Below are positions 1 through 11,811 of a stretch of 64,000 bases of DNA, in pieces. The notes under the pieces are model-generated. The model had not been told where the DNA came from. It searched no databases and was given only the letters and a program-made list of their open reading frames with translations. Numbering within the stretch: position 1 is the first letter of the stretch; the number at the start of each line of letters is the position of its first letter. This DNA comes from Odobenus rosmarus divergens (taxonomy: Eukaryota; Chordata; Mammalia; Carnivora; Odobenidae). The stretch is taken from the NCBI RefSeq assembly GCF_000321225.1, contig NW_004451662.1, positions 246,107-310,106 on the forward strand, read 5' to 3'. Both the position numbers and the translations under genes were made by a program.

Positions 1-166
1 TTCCAGAAAGTGGTCGCTTTTCTGTTCAGAGTGTTGTTACTATTCTTATCTTCGATCTCCTGTTGAGTTCGTAGGTGTTCACAATGGTTTGATCCCTATC
101 CAGCTGAATTCCTGAGACCAGACGAAATCCAGGTCTCCTACTCCTCCGCCATCTTGCTCCGCCCCT
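1..166 (-). mobile_element. 5' end of a LINE-1, minus strand, cut by the left edge
   Basis: Read on the minus strand, the element starts at about 166 with a GGGGCGGAGCAAGATGGCGG-like start, then 'gaggagtaggagacctgg', and continues to position 1. I recognise this as the 5' untranslated start of carnivoran L1, so the copy may be full length, with its body to the left of the window. It abuts directly the broken SINE at 167-283. Confidence 0.75.
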
Positions 167-283
167 AAGCGTCCGATTCTTGATCACAGCTCAGGTCTTG
201 ATCTCAGGGTCGTGAATTCAACCCCACATTGGGCTCCACACTGGGTGTGGAACCTACTTTAAAAAATAAAATAAAGTACTTCA
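167..283 (+). mobile_element. Carnivore SINE, 3' part only
   Basis: It begins inside the SINE body ('aagcgtccgattcttgatc'), continues through the 'cagctcaggtcttgatctc' and 'gggctccacactgggtg' boxes, and ends in an AAAATAAAATAAA tail. The usual first ~30 bases (the 'cctgggtggctcag' box) are missing and replaced by the end of the L1. Confidence 0.8.
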
Positions 284-584
284 AAGATATTTTCTGTGTC
301 TTTACAGGATTGGTTCTTAATTTGAGGTCCCTGACGCACAGCGAGTCATTAATGAGCTTCAGGGAGATCTAAGACACTCTTTAAATTATATACAAACGTT
401 TCCTGTACTAACTCATTCATATGTCAACTCTATGGAGAAAGTCCATGTTTTTATATAATTTCAAAAAGATCTGCTGGTCCCCCAAATAATAGGAGCCACT
501 GATACATAGGTTATCTGTGGAATGGAATGTTCCCACTAGTTCTTCAGTGCCTGGATGGTAAAATCCCAGCTTTTTGGTGCAGGA

Positions 585-665
585 GGTATGGAGTTGAGAC
601 TCAGACAGGCCTGGATTCAAATCCCACCTCTGCCATTTGCTGCTTATGTCACCTCGGCTTTAGTG
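585..665 (+). repeat. MIR fragment
   Basis: The run 'gagactcagacaggcctgg', 'attcaaatcccacctctgcc' and a degraded 'tgtcacctcgg' follows the MIR core in sense orientation. It is old and partial. Confidence 0.65.
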
Positions 666-3409
666 CCCTCCCTGTGAACGTGGAAAATACGGGAGCAGAT
701 ACTGGGATTCACACCCATGTAATATGAAGAGAGCAGACAAGATTGCCAAGTGATTGAGGAAGGAAGGAGCTGAGGATGGAACCCTGGGGAGCATCTGTAC
801 CCAAGGGGCTGCTGAGAAAAGGGGAGTGACCAAGTGGACCGAGGAGAGGCTAGGGACCCAGGAGGGAAACCAGGAGCTCAGAATGGTCTTAGACTAATCC
901 AGCTGGATGAGAGATAAGGACTCAGAAGGCACCTTTGATATTTCATTTCGATCCCAGATCATACTGCTCCAAAGTGTGCTCAGGAAGTAGGTGATGAGCT
1001 AAAGACTCCTTTGTTAATTCAGCATAAATCTACTGAATGCCAGGTGTATACCAGGTATAGCTATTGATGCCACAGAGCTCGATTCGTGAGGTCTCACGTT
1101 TAGAAACTCTAGGCTCCAACGTGATTTCTACCTCCGTTAACGAACGTAGAGTGAACCCACCAGACAAAAATGTAGGTCTGCTACGTGGCCTGGAGTGGGC
1201 CACGTGATCTCTCCAGGCCTAAAGGTTAGAAACTGGATTATCTATAAAGTTTCCCCGATCTAAAGTGAATCCCACGGCACTGCCCAGTCAAAATGGGGGG
1301 GGGGGGTGCTGGTCAAGAAATGCCTTTTACATACAGAACTCTGGTTGTGCGTCAAGCATGTCATCCTGTAGGCTGTCCCTCTATAAACTTCACACTCCTC
1401 TAGTTCTTCCTTGCATTTCCTCTGTCTGGTGCCCGTGTCTCTGCTTGGCCGATGGATAAATGCATTGCATCTGAGGATTGCTTTCCTCCCAGGGAATCCT
1501 GTCGTTTTCACACAGAAGTATTACAGATGTTCTGTAAAACAAAAATAACATTTCGTAAATGCAGGCCACGAGCTGGGCCCAGTGCTGTATTCTTTCATCC
1601 GCATGACCTTGTTTCGGGTGAGAGTCTTCTTTATGGAGATTTCAAAGCCCTGCAGACCAAATAATATTGCAAATAAAGGTTTTCCTGGAGCAAAACCACA
1701 AGCCATAAAAGATTGATTGAACTAGCTTCCTGCATGAGGTGAATATTAATCCTGGCTGTCTCACACCCCACTAGCTCACCGAGGAGCTCTTCTCTATTTG
1801 GAATTGGCCTCCAAACCCGGGTGACTTTCTGGGCAAGACATGCTTTCCTTCAGCTAGTTTGAAATTTGCCTCTTTCCTCCGTGCGCCTGTCTATGCATAC
1901 TCACAATAGAAGCTCTGAATGAATGTCTGTCGGTGTATCACCCTCTCTGCCCAGAGATTTATTTCTTGTTTCTGTGGTGAGTGTGGACCTACAGCCCCGA
2001 GTATCACTGGGTTAGGCATTGTTCATTGGTGCTTTGAAAGGAGGGAAGGTTCACGAGGTAGAGAAGACTGGCCTGCGCTGCTGGCTCAGCCCCTGCTCAT
2101 CTGGGAACATGCTCTTGGGCAGCTGAGCCTGGGCCTCGGGAAGCTGAGTTCACGGATGCTGGGGCCCAAGGAGGATGCTGTTGCTCGACTGAGTCTCCGT
2201 CAGCAGGACCCAGGGTCAAGGCATGAAGTAGTATTTTCTTCCTGTGCTAAAAAATGGAGTCTCAACATAAGGCTTTCCCCAGCGTTCTGATGTAGGTTCT
2301 TCTATTTATTTCTAGATAATGTCTTCTTCCAAGGAGGCTGGTAACTACTCTGTAGATAGCTGCTTCAGGGACCCAAACACGTTCCGCGAGCACCCAGACC
2401 AGAGTGGCCATGCAGTCACTCCCTGTTTGGTCCCCCGTTCCAGCTCTCTCCATCACACCCATGACCACCCCAACATGGTGGGGGACATTTGTTTCCTTAC
2501 TTACTTACTGCCTGTCACTCTTCCCACCCTCAACAGGGCATTACTTGGTGAGAGTGGAGACCCAATGACCTCATTCACTACTAGGTTTCTAGAGCCTTGG
2601 TACATAGTAGGTGCTTAATGAAAACGTGTTGAATGGATAAGCAGGAAAGTGGAGGGAAGGAAAGAAAGGGAAGGAGAGACAGGGGAAGGAGGGAAGGGAG
2701 GGAGGAAGGAGGCTTTAGTGGGGATAGTAACTCTTCTTGTATGAGGCAGTCTGAATTGGAGGAGACCCTAGTCACCAAAGCTCTGGGGTACCCTGCTCCC
2801 TTAGCGTGGTTCACCAAATCCTAGAGCCCACAGTGTTGTCCCAGGCCAGAGAGGAGTCTGCCATCACCACTCAGCTCTAAGGGGCCTAGAACTGCCCTCT
2901 CCTCTTCCGCCAGCTTCCTCTGTCCTCACATCTCCTTCTCTCTAAGGGGAGCTGTGTTCCCAGGACATTAACAGCACCAAACACCCCAAAACACCAAGGA
3001 ACAGTGTGCAGGGAGGCAATCAAGTCTAGAGTAGGGGGTGCCCAGAGAGGGGCTGAGGCTGCCCAGTTCAGCCTCTGCTCTCCACCGCACAAGTATGAAA
3101 GAGAACATTATCCTTGTGCATTTGGGGTCACAAGAGCATATCCATGTCAGCACTCCCAGGGCTTCCTGGGTGCACGGAACATGGTATCTGCTCCGTATGT
3201 GTCCTGCAGCATCTAGGTGGGGGGCTGTTACTTCCCGGCATGCTCCTGCTCATTGTTGCATAGCAGGTGGAGAGAAGCGAAGGAAGGTCCCCTCCTGCCG
3301 ACCTGCCTCCCACGTTAGCTGGCTCACGGCTCACAGTCTCTTGGTTTGGTGGCTGCCACATGTGGGCCAGGCAGTGTGCCGCAGGACATCTGGGCCACGG
3401 TGATGAAGG

Positions 3410-3700
3410 TGTTGCTGTCCCCACTCGGGCTCGACCCAGGAAGGCATGCGTTTCCTTGGCTACAGCTCCTGGCCCCGGGTGGGAGCTGACATGCTCCTCA
3501 CTGTGTATTTCAGCAAGTCGAGCCGGTGGGACGGCCTGCAGGCCCACTTCTCGAGAGGGCTCGGGCTGCACAGCCCAGAGCAGCGGGGGCTGCTGCCAGG
3601 TTTTGAGAAAGTATTTGAGGCATCGAGGCCGTGCAGGGCCCCACGCCCTTGCTCCCTCTCCTCTTCGGGCTCTCAGGCCTGCAGTTTTAATATGGGCGGG
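3410..3700. other. CpG-enriched intronic patch
   Basis: About fifteen CpG in 300 bases (for example around 'actcgggctcgaccc', 'gtcgagccggtgggacgg' and 'tctcgagagggctcggg'), against a mostly CpG-poor background. Three overlapping open frames here on both strands look like a by-product of GC content; none resembles a known protein. No TATA box or initiator stands out. Confidence 0.4.
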
Positions 3701-4514
3701 GGCTGGATTGAGTGTCTTGGCTGAATCCAGCAACCGGAGTCCTTTCTGGCAGGGGATGGAGAGTGCACATCAGGATCACATTCTAAATGCAGGGACAGAG
3801 ATTTGGGAAGGATAAAGCAAAGAGAGTGAGAAAATTAAATGTGGCGAGAAATGGATTTTCCCTTTCTGCCATCTGAAAATAATTGAGTTATGTTATTTTG
3901 TAAAATAATCTGTTTTGAGGTTTTTCCTGTTCCCCATCATACTACCAATTGCCTCACTGATTTGAAGAGGGGCAGGGGAAGCATTCGTTTTGGCCCTTTG
4001 CTGTGATTCCTACCAAATACCTCAAACTTGGGCCACATTCTAAGAGGTGGTTCTGCTGTCTGTTAAGACTAGAAATGAGAACCAGCCGGCCTCCGGCCTC
4101 TGGAGGAAGGGGCGGCTGGCTTCTCCCACTCTTCCAGACCAGTGCCCCTGTAGCCTGGCCTCCCCCTGGGCCTTCTCCTTCTCTGGGCTTTGAAGGACTT
4201 AGTCACGTTTGGCCAGAGACCCCAGAGGGGCCTGTCTCGCCTCTCATCTTGTCCGAGTTTCCCTCCCCCTCCTTTCAACTCTCCCTAGAGTTCTGCCCCT
4301 GGCCTCTCCTTGTGGTGGTTTAATGGGGCGTTCCCACGTCAGGGTTGCCCTTCCAGTGAAATCTCTTTAGTACCACTCCAGGGAACATTTGGTCACTGTT
4401 AATAACTAGACTTAAATTGTGGAGTGCCATAAGATGTGATTTCGGGCAGCTGACCAACAGAAATCCCACTGGATAGGTGTCCATGGAGAAGCAGCTTCAC
4501 AGCATGACAGACAC

Positions 4515-4790
4515 GAACGAGCACAGGGCTTTCTGGAGCTACAGCTCTGGAACCAGATTTCATAAATGCATACCCCGGCTTAGCCGCTGTTAAATGGGTT
4601 GGCCTTGGGCAAAGACAGCGCTTTGCTGTGCCTCGGTTTGCCCATCTGTGAAATGGGTGCAAAGCCGGTGTTTACCCCTGGTTGCTGTGAGGAGTAAGTG
4701 AATCGATACACATAAAGTGCTTAGAACAGTGCCAACTGCCGCTCAGCTAGTAGTACTTAGCCTCGTCGGCATGGCCATCGTCATCTCTAC
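4515..4790 (+). repeat. MIR, sense
   Basis: This has 'ttgggcaaagacagcg', 'cctcggtttgcccatctg', 'tgaaatgggtgc', 'gttgctgtgaggagtaag' and 'aaagtgcttagaacagtgcc' in order, which is the MIR core and 3' half. A second short fragment with 'gtaaaatgggtgatacc' follows at 4838-4905. Confidence 0.7.
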
Positions 4791-5394
4791 TTTCTCCGTG
4801 GGGGCTTGGTGCAAGATCCTTTGATTCTCCGAGCCTTCCGTGTAAAATGGGTGATACCAATAGGATTGTCAAGAAGATTCAGAGAGAATGTATGGGACAC
4901 CTGCTTGACACCCAGGGGAAACTTGGTGAGTTCCCTTGTCCTCTCCAACACCACCTGCCTCTAGTATAGACTGTCAGCTACTGGGGTTGAAGGGCCCATT
5001 TGATTATAACGGGGCTGGCTGTGTGGTGGCAAGCAGAGTCCTTGTTATGTATTTTAATAGGATGCAAGTTACCATAAACTTCAGTGTGAACAGCCAGCAA
5101 CTTTTCCCATCTCCAGGTCTCCCCTTCCCATCTTCTCTTCTGCCATGAATCAGTCAAGCAGTTGTCTCGAGGACCTTGTATGTGTCCAGGGTATGGCTAG
5201 GCGGCTCAGAGCTCATGGGAGATGTGTGAGACTTTCTCCTTGGATGTCAGACTCAACATACCTAAAACTTCCCTGCATCATTCGTGTCACCATTCTCCTA
5301 GTCACCCTGAGTGAAGGCCTGCGGTCACGTTACTAGGTGACTTCACTTTGTCACCTCAACAGTTTTCACAGTGGAAGGTTGGAACCGTAAGCAT

Positions 5395-5490
5395 CCCAAA
5401 TTACAGATGAACAAACTGAGGCTTCATGAGGTTAAGAACCTTGCCAAAGGCCACTCAGTAATCAGCTAAGCTGGGATTGAAAGCCAAGTA
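5395..5490 (-). repeat. MIR, antisense
   Basis: The + strand reads 'ttacagatgaacaaactgag', 'gaggttaagaaccttgcc' and 'gctgggattgaaagcc', the complement of the MIR core. Confidence 0.7.
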
Positions 5491-5656
5491 TGTGAGAATC
5501 CATCTTCTGCACTTCCCCTCTGGTATCTCGTGTCTGCTAGTTTCTTTATGTTTTGGCTATTTCTGTACAGCAAACAACTCCAAAATTGAATGGCTTAAAA
5601 TGACAGTGTATTTTATTATTGCTGTTGTTGTTCATGGTTCATGGGGAGTGACTGCA

Positions 5657-5887
5657 CTCTACTGAGTGATTTTTTTTTTTAAGATTTTATTTATTTAAGA
5701 GAGAGAGTGAGCAAGAGAGAGAGTGAGCACACAAGCGAGGAGCAGGCAGAAGAAGAGGGAGAAGCAGACTCCCCACTGAGCAAGGAGCCCGATGTGGGGC
5801 TCGATCCCAGGACTCTGGGATCGTGACCTGAGCCGAAGGCAGATACTTACCAACTGAGCCACCCAGGTGCCCCTCTACTGAGTGATT
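5657..5887 (-). mobile_element. Carnivore SINE with target-site duplications
   Basis: A full-length antisense SINE: T-rich tail, 'aagattttatttattt', a purine-rich middle, 'gacctgagccgaaggcag' and 'gagccacccaggtgcccc'. The 15-bp duplication ctctactgagtgatt flanks it exactly at 5657-5671 and 5873-5887. A perfect duplication implies a fairly recent insertion. Confidence 0.93.
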
Positions 5888-6234
5888 CTTGCTTGATCTC
5901 TCCTGTACTCACACTCAGATGGTGGCTGGAATTGGAGTTATCTAAAGGCTTCTACACTCATATATTTGGCACCTGGGCTGGGAAGAGCTACAGCAGATCA
6001 GGTGTCTCTCTCCCTCTATGCAGAAAGCTTGGGCTTCCTCACAGCATGGTGGTCTCAGAGTGGTCAGATTTCTGATAGAGCAGCTGACTTTCCCCAGAGC
6101 AAGTTCTAAAGGATCCACTGGGAGCTGCTAGGCTTCTTACGGTCGAGCTTTACGTGTCCCAGATCCTCACTGCCACCACGTTTTATTGGTCAAACAAGTC
6201 ACTAAGGCTAGTCCAGATTCAATGGGACCATTAT

Positions 6235-6448
6235 TAGGCTTGATTTCTTTTTTTTTTTTTAAGGTTTTATTTATTTATTTGAGAGACAGAGAGCATGAGA
6301 GGGAAGAGGGTCAGAGGGAGAAGCAGACCCCCCGCTGAGCGGGGAGCCCGATGTGGGACTCGATCCCTGGACTCCAGGATCATGACCTGAGCCGAAGGCA
6401 GTTACTTAACCAACTGAGCCACCCAGGTGCCCCTAGGCTTGATTTCTT
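6235..6448 (-). mobile_element. Carnivore SINE with target-site duplications
   Basis: Antisense full-length SINE ending 'gagccacccaggtgcccc'. The 15-bp duplication taggcttgatttctt is identical at 6235-6249 and 6434-6448. Confidence 0.93.
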
Positions 6449-7432
6449 GAAATGGGAAGCAGCATGTGAGTACAGTGAAGGAAGTAATTGATGATTACCC
6501 CAAGGCCCATCTACGTTTCTGCTTTAAAAAAAAAAAAAATCCCTCTTAACTATTCTATTCTACTGCCACCACCTTAGTAGGCTCCAATTTTGTTGTGCTT
6601 CATTTTTGGTACAGAACAAGCATCTCCTAATTGGGTTCTGACTCTCTGCCCAGCTCCTAATCCCTTGTGTATTTTGCTAGCATACAAAACCTCATCACAT
6701 GCCTTGTTCATCCATTGGTTCATATATTCATAGATCCACGAGGGACTTTACAAGTCATCTAGTAAAGGTTTCCTCCTTTTACAAAGGAGGAAACCAGGAC
6801 CCCAAGAGGGTATATTCAAAATTATATGGTTCATTTTTTTATGGAGTTTCAAGTCAGTCAGTGCTTATAAACTATCTTCCTTAAGCTAGAAGAACAGGGA
6901 GAGAGAAGACCCAGTTCCTGCCCTTGAAAAGACTACAGTTTAATAGGAGCGATGGATATCTTAGAGATCATTTTAATAGAAGTTTACACATGGTCCCGTA
7001 GTAGTACACAAGAGAAGCATGTAATCCAATTTGCAGTTCAGGGAAGATTTCTTGGGGAATGTGACCTTGAACTGAGTCTTCCATTCTACAGAAGTTATCT
7101 GGGCAAAGAGAGGTGGGAGGCTATTGGGACAGAGGGAATGGCCTGAGAGACAAAGGGAAAGAGGCAGGATCTAGGGTAGGGGTGTGTGGTAGCATGTGCC
7201 ATTTGATATTTCTAGAGCATGAAGAGCCTTGAGTGTCCTACTTAGGGGCCACGACTTGATTCTTTAGGTAATGGGGAGCTGCTAAAGAGTAAGACCTACA
7301 TGTGGCCCTTTAACACGGTCCATTTATCTGGGAAAGAGTTTAAAGGCTTATTTACTGACTGACTTTTCTGCCTTCAGACTCTATCATGGCCATGCCACTT
7401 TGGATGGACTTTAAACCTCCCCCCCACCACCA

Positions 7433-8720
7433 CCCATTAAAAAGACCAGTAGCCCAAAAGTAAATGGACCAAAAAGACTTGAATATCCAGTTCTTAGAGA
7501 TGCAAATGCAAATGATTTAGCTATATGAGAAGATGCTCAGTCTCATTCATAATAAGGAAAAAGCAATTTTAAACTATATTAAGATACTACTTGTCACGTC
7601 TTAGAGCAGCAAAGATCAGAAAGGCTAATATCACCTGAGGTGGTGAGGATATAAGCTTCCTCATACATTGCTAGTAGAAGTGTAACTTTGGTACCTTCTC
7701 CGTGGAAAACAGCGTGGCAATATCTATCAAAATTATAAATGCACATATTTTTTGATCTAGCAATTCTACTTTTCTGCCTACAGCTATTCTTATATTTAGA
7801 GGAAGCAACAAATGCATATGCTTATTTATTGTAGTCTTGTTTGTAATTGCAAAGGATTGGAAATACCTAAATGCCATAGAAAGAAAAATAGTCAAATAAA
7901 TTATATTTCATCCATACAAAGGAATGCCACGAAGTCTTGAAAAAAAGATAATGAGAATTTTTGTATGTATTGATATGGATGGATTGCCAAAATAAAGTAT
8001 TGGGTGAATAGAAAAAAAATGTAAAAAGAAAACAGAAAAATAAATGTACATGCCTATTTGCGCAAATATATGTAAAATATCCCTGGACGGAGTCATAAGA
8101 AATTTATATTGCTTCTAATGAGTAGCTGGGGTACAGAAGTAGGAGAAAAATATTTCATCGCTTAATCCTTTGTACCTTTTGAATTTTGAACCATATCAAT
8201 CTTACTTTTTAAAAAAATTAAAAATGAGGGGCACCTGGGTGGCTCAGTCATTAAGCATCTGCCTTCGGCTCAGGGCCCTGGGATCGAGCCCTCCATCAGG
8301 CTCCCTGCTCCGCGGGAAGCCTGCTTCTCCCTCTCCCACTCCCCCTGCTTGTGTTCCCTCTCTCTCTGTGTCTCTCTCTGTCAAATAAATAAATAAAATC
8401 TTAAAAAACGAGACAAAGCAGGAAATTCAAACAAATAAACCATTACCACCACCGAGAGCTTCTTCAGATCACGGGGTAGAATAAATATTCCATGGATCCT
8501 CTTCATTTTACAGCCAGTTAAGGAGAGAGGAAACCCAACTAACTCTTCCCAAATTAAAAAAAAAAAAAAAAAAAAGACCAGGAAAATAAAAACTGAAGCA
8601 AATGTGACAAAATATTAAAGTGAGTTGAGCTGAGTCTGTATTTCATACTGTCTTCCAATATGCTTGCGTTATCTTATATTTCATAATAAAAAAGAAAAGT
8701 AGATAAGTAGATAAATAAAC
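7433..8720 (+). mobile_element. Old LINE-1 (L1M class) 3' part, interrupted by a SINE
   Basis: The sequence follows the end of L1 ORF2 in sense orientation ('cctcatacattgctagtag', 'gatctagcaattctac', 'tgtttgtaattgcaaaggat') and then the 3' untranslated region, ending near 8700. It has decayed; no frame is open. The SINE at 8227-8407 is nested in it. Confidence 0.7.
8227..8407 (+). mobile_element. Carnivore SINE, sense
   Basis: It starts 'gaggggcacctgggtggctc', passes through 'gggatcgagccc' and a CT-rich stretch, and ends 'caaataaataaataaaatct'. It is nested in an L1M relic. Target-site duplications are unclear because both ends lie in A-rich sequence. Confidence 0.9.
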
Positions 8721-8943
8721 AAATTAATCATTTACATGGCATGGCTTTGGTGTTTATTTTAGAATTATTGAAGGCAGTTAGCTCCATTTTCTTGTGTACT
8801 CAACACCCATTCTCGGGGTCATCGCCCCCACCCTCCACACATGGGGACCTTATTTTATTGTCCTTTTTGTATTCTCACCTAGGTATACTCATGACTTCCT
8901 TTTGCAAGATTATAAACTCTATCAAGGGCAGATTGTGTCTAAT

Positions 8944-9162
8944 TCAGAAGTCAGCAAACTTTTTCTGTAAATGGCCAGATAGTAAATATTTTAGGGGTTG
9001 TGTGCCCATCCGTCTCTGTGGTGACCACTCTGCTCTGCCACAGTAACACAGAAGCTCTAGAGAATACATCAATGAATGGATATGCCTGCGTTCCAATAAA
9101 ACTTTATTTATAAAAAGCAGTGCTTTTTTTATGGGTCCGAGGGCCATAGCTTGCTATCATCT
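8944..9162. mobile_element. hAT-Charlie-type non-autonomous DNA transposon relic
   Basis: The boxes 'gtcagcaaactttttctgta', 'ggccagatagtaaatatttt', 'ccaataaaactttattta' and 'gagggccatagcttgct' match a common mammalian MER element of the hAT-Charlie group. I am not sure of the exact family name. Confidence 0.6.
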
Positions 9163-10089
9163 AATTCACAGTTTTCTAACATAGAACTTGTTGTTATAGA
9201 CCCTTTTGCTCTTTTCCCTTTCCCTGTCTTCCTCTAGGAAAAGGCTGATGTTCCTGGTGTCCGCGTGCATGTGTTTGTGTATGTATTCGTATGCATTTGT
9301 GGTCCCTGGGCAGGGGGACGTGAGAAAGGAAGGGAGACGCAGTGTGTTTCTAGATTACTGAGGGCTCCAGGCTTTACTAGAGACTGGCTCAGGCAACAGT
9401 GTGAAAGGTTAAGGAATAACTTTTTAAGAAAAGGTTAAATCATGACTCTCTTTCAAATATGAAATGAACATGGGTCAAAGATTTTATTTAGCCCATTAAC
9501 TAATGAGGGAATCAGTATGTTGTTACAACTGTTTCGAAAGGAGAAAGCAGGCACACGGAAAGGCCATCAGGAGTGCTGAAAGGAATTTGCTATCCATGTA
9601 AAACTGGCCTCTTGGGGAGCAAGGAGGGCTTATTATTTGCCTTTCCACCGACAAAACTTATTTGTTACTATCAGTTTTCCACAATTTATAGAGTTGCACA
9701 ATAGCTCAGCTACACGCAGTGAAAGGTGCAGACCTATAAAATTAGATGATCCAGAAAAGGTTATTAAACAGTGCCTAATTATTCTCTAGAAAAGATACTC
9801 AGAAATCTTTTTTTTTTTGCTCTTTTCAAAGTTTTCCACGATTTTATGTGATAGAAGTAGCATTTGGTAAACTCCAGATTATAGAAGGTCTTGAAATCCA
9901 GGCAAGAGGTTTTCCAGCTCCCTTTGATGGGTGGTGGCAGCCATGGCAGATTCTTGAGCCCATGGAAGAGCAAAGCCAAAGCGCAGGAGGAAAGAAGTTC
10001 CCCAGCACAACTCGAGGGGAGGACTCACCTCTGGCCAGCGGAGGAGGGCTGGCGTGGACAATCCTGGGACCATTTCAGAAGAGGCAGTG

Positions 10090-10450
10090 TGGTGACAAGG
10101 AATCACACAGGACTGGAATTAGGGGCCTGAATCTGAGTCCCAGCTATGGGACTTACCGCTCCTGCAACATTGGGCAGGACTGGACCAGCTTGCTCACCTG
10201 TAGTTAGGGAGAGACTGTGAACTGCCTCAGAGGCCGTGGTGTTAGATGAGAAAGCACACTTCTCAATCCTGAGCACTTTGCCTGTGAAAGTTTGTAATAA
10301 CTGTTAGTTTCCCACCTGCCTTGTGGGGTGCTCACTGGACACTGTGTGCCCTTGGGCAAGTTACTTCAGCAGCCTGAGCTTTGGTTTCTTTATCTGTTCA
10401 AAGGCAGAGAATGACATCTACCTCACAGGGTTGCTAAGAGAATTGCAGGT
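10090..10450 (+). repeat. Two MIR fragments
   Basis: The first fragment (about 10090-10200) has 'cctgaatctgagtcccagct'. The second (about 10335-10450) has 'cccttgggcaagttacttca', 'gcctgagctttggtttcttt' and 'ctacctcacagggttgct', the MIR core and 3' part. Confidence 0.65.
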
Positions 10451-11294
10451 AGTATTGCCAGGAAATACTAGTTTCCCTTTGAGGGTTCAGGAAGGCTTCA
10501 CAGAGGAGATGGCCACTAAGTCAGGTCTTGATGGATGAGTAAAGGTAGAGTACATCAGCATTTCCAGATTTCCTAAGATTTCCCAGCACAATAATTAGCA
10601 TTTGTATAATTCAGTTTTATTTTATTTATTTTGATCACATCATTTGGGACCATTCATGTTGTCTTTTTAGCCACGTATAGCACTGAGTTTTAAAGCACGT
10701 CATGGTAAGGGGCATAGTAAGTGGGAAACAGTATGAAATTGTTTGACACTTATTTGGTGGTGGGTTATAAATGGAACATTTATTGTGCATATGAATTCAT
10801 GGTTATTTAAAGCTCTGTTAAATTGCAGGTTTGGGGGATAGCCCTAATTGCAAATATTTTGATCTATTGGTTCCAGCTAAACAATAAGGTATCTTAGGAA
10901 TTCCATTATTTTGGCACTTAAACAACGTCTCTCAGATTTTCCCTTTCCCCCCAAATGGTACAAAAATCATTTATAAGACCATTGGCGATGATGTTCACTT
11001 TACGTGTAGTTCGTGAAATTGTTTCTGTGTGTGTGTGTGTGTACGTGTGTACGTGTACATATGTGCCCGTGCATGGAGCAGGGGGGAGGCAGTGAGGAAG
11101 CTCACCAGCCATGGCCCACTTTGTGTAACAAGGAATTTGCATGAGGATTTCCAGGTGAAGCAGAGAATTAGCTTTTTTGTGGGTTCTCCTGAGACCCTTA
11201 CTCTGAATATTGACCAATATTTCCCCCGATGCATGATGCATTTTCCTTTAGCTAGTTGTCCCTTCCTCGGCTCTGTTTTTTTTAGAGGTCCACT

Positions 11295-11602
11295 CTATAC
11301 AGACCTTTCCTTTCTTTTTCCTTTTCCCTTTCCTTTTCCTTTTCTTTTTCCCTTTTCCTTTCCCTTTCCACTTTCCCTTCCTTTCTTTTCCTTTCGTTTC
11401 CTCTCCTTTCTTTATGTCTGGAGACTGCAAGCTGGGCAGGGGCAGGGGGAGAGAAAAAGAGAGAGAATGTCAAGCAGACTCCACGCACAGCACAGAGCCC
11501 ATTGCGGGGCTCAATCTCAGGACCCTGAGACCATGACCTGAGCCGAAATCAAGAGAGACACTTAGCCAACAGAGTCACCCAGGCGCCCCTATACAGACCT
11601 TT
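11295..11602 (-). mobile_element. Carnivore SINE with an expanded pyrimidine tail
   Basis: Antisense SINE whose tail has expanded into about 110 bases of (CTTTTC)n-like sequence (11305-11415) before the body ('gaccatgacctgagccgaaa', 'gtcacccaggcgcccc'). The 14-bp duplication ctatacagaccttt is exact at 11295-11308 and 11589-11602, so the repeat tract lies inside the retroposed element. Confidence 0.9.
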
Positions 11603-11655
11603 TCGGTTGGGGTTCTGTCACCTTCCCATGGAGTCCTCTTAGGTGGGATTTGAAA

Positions 11656-11811
11656 TAGATCCAGGGGTACTTGGGCCACTCATCCAGTTGAACATCCAGC
11701 CCTTGATCTCAGCTCAGGTCTTGATCTCAAGGTCATGAATTCAAGCCCCACATTGGACTCCATGCTGGACATGGAGTCTACTTAAAAAAATAAAAATAAA
11801 AGTAGATCCAG
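11656..11811 (+). mobile_element. Older carnivore SINE, sense
   Basis: A degraded but complete SINE from 'ggggtacttgggccactcat' through 'cttgatctcagctcaggtc' to an A-rich end. The duplication tagatccag flanks it at 11656-11664 and 11803-11811. It is of the same subtype as the broken copy at 167-283. Confidence 0.8.

Noticed and set aside
3128..3733. 201-codon minus-strand open frame, with two shorter overlapping frames on the + strand
   Set aside because: It lies in GC- and CpG-rich sequence where stops are rare, has no recognisable domain, and frames are open on both strands at once. Treated as chance.
8227..8407. tRNA gene suggested by A/B-box-like sequence in SINEs
   Set aside because: The copies carry SINE bodies, A-rich tails and target duplications; these are tRNA-derived retroposons, not tRNA genes.
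11029..11541. 170-codon frame with Phe-Pro repeats
   Set aside because: It is the translation of a TG run and the expanded pyrimidine tail of a SINE.
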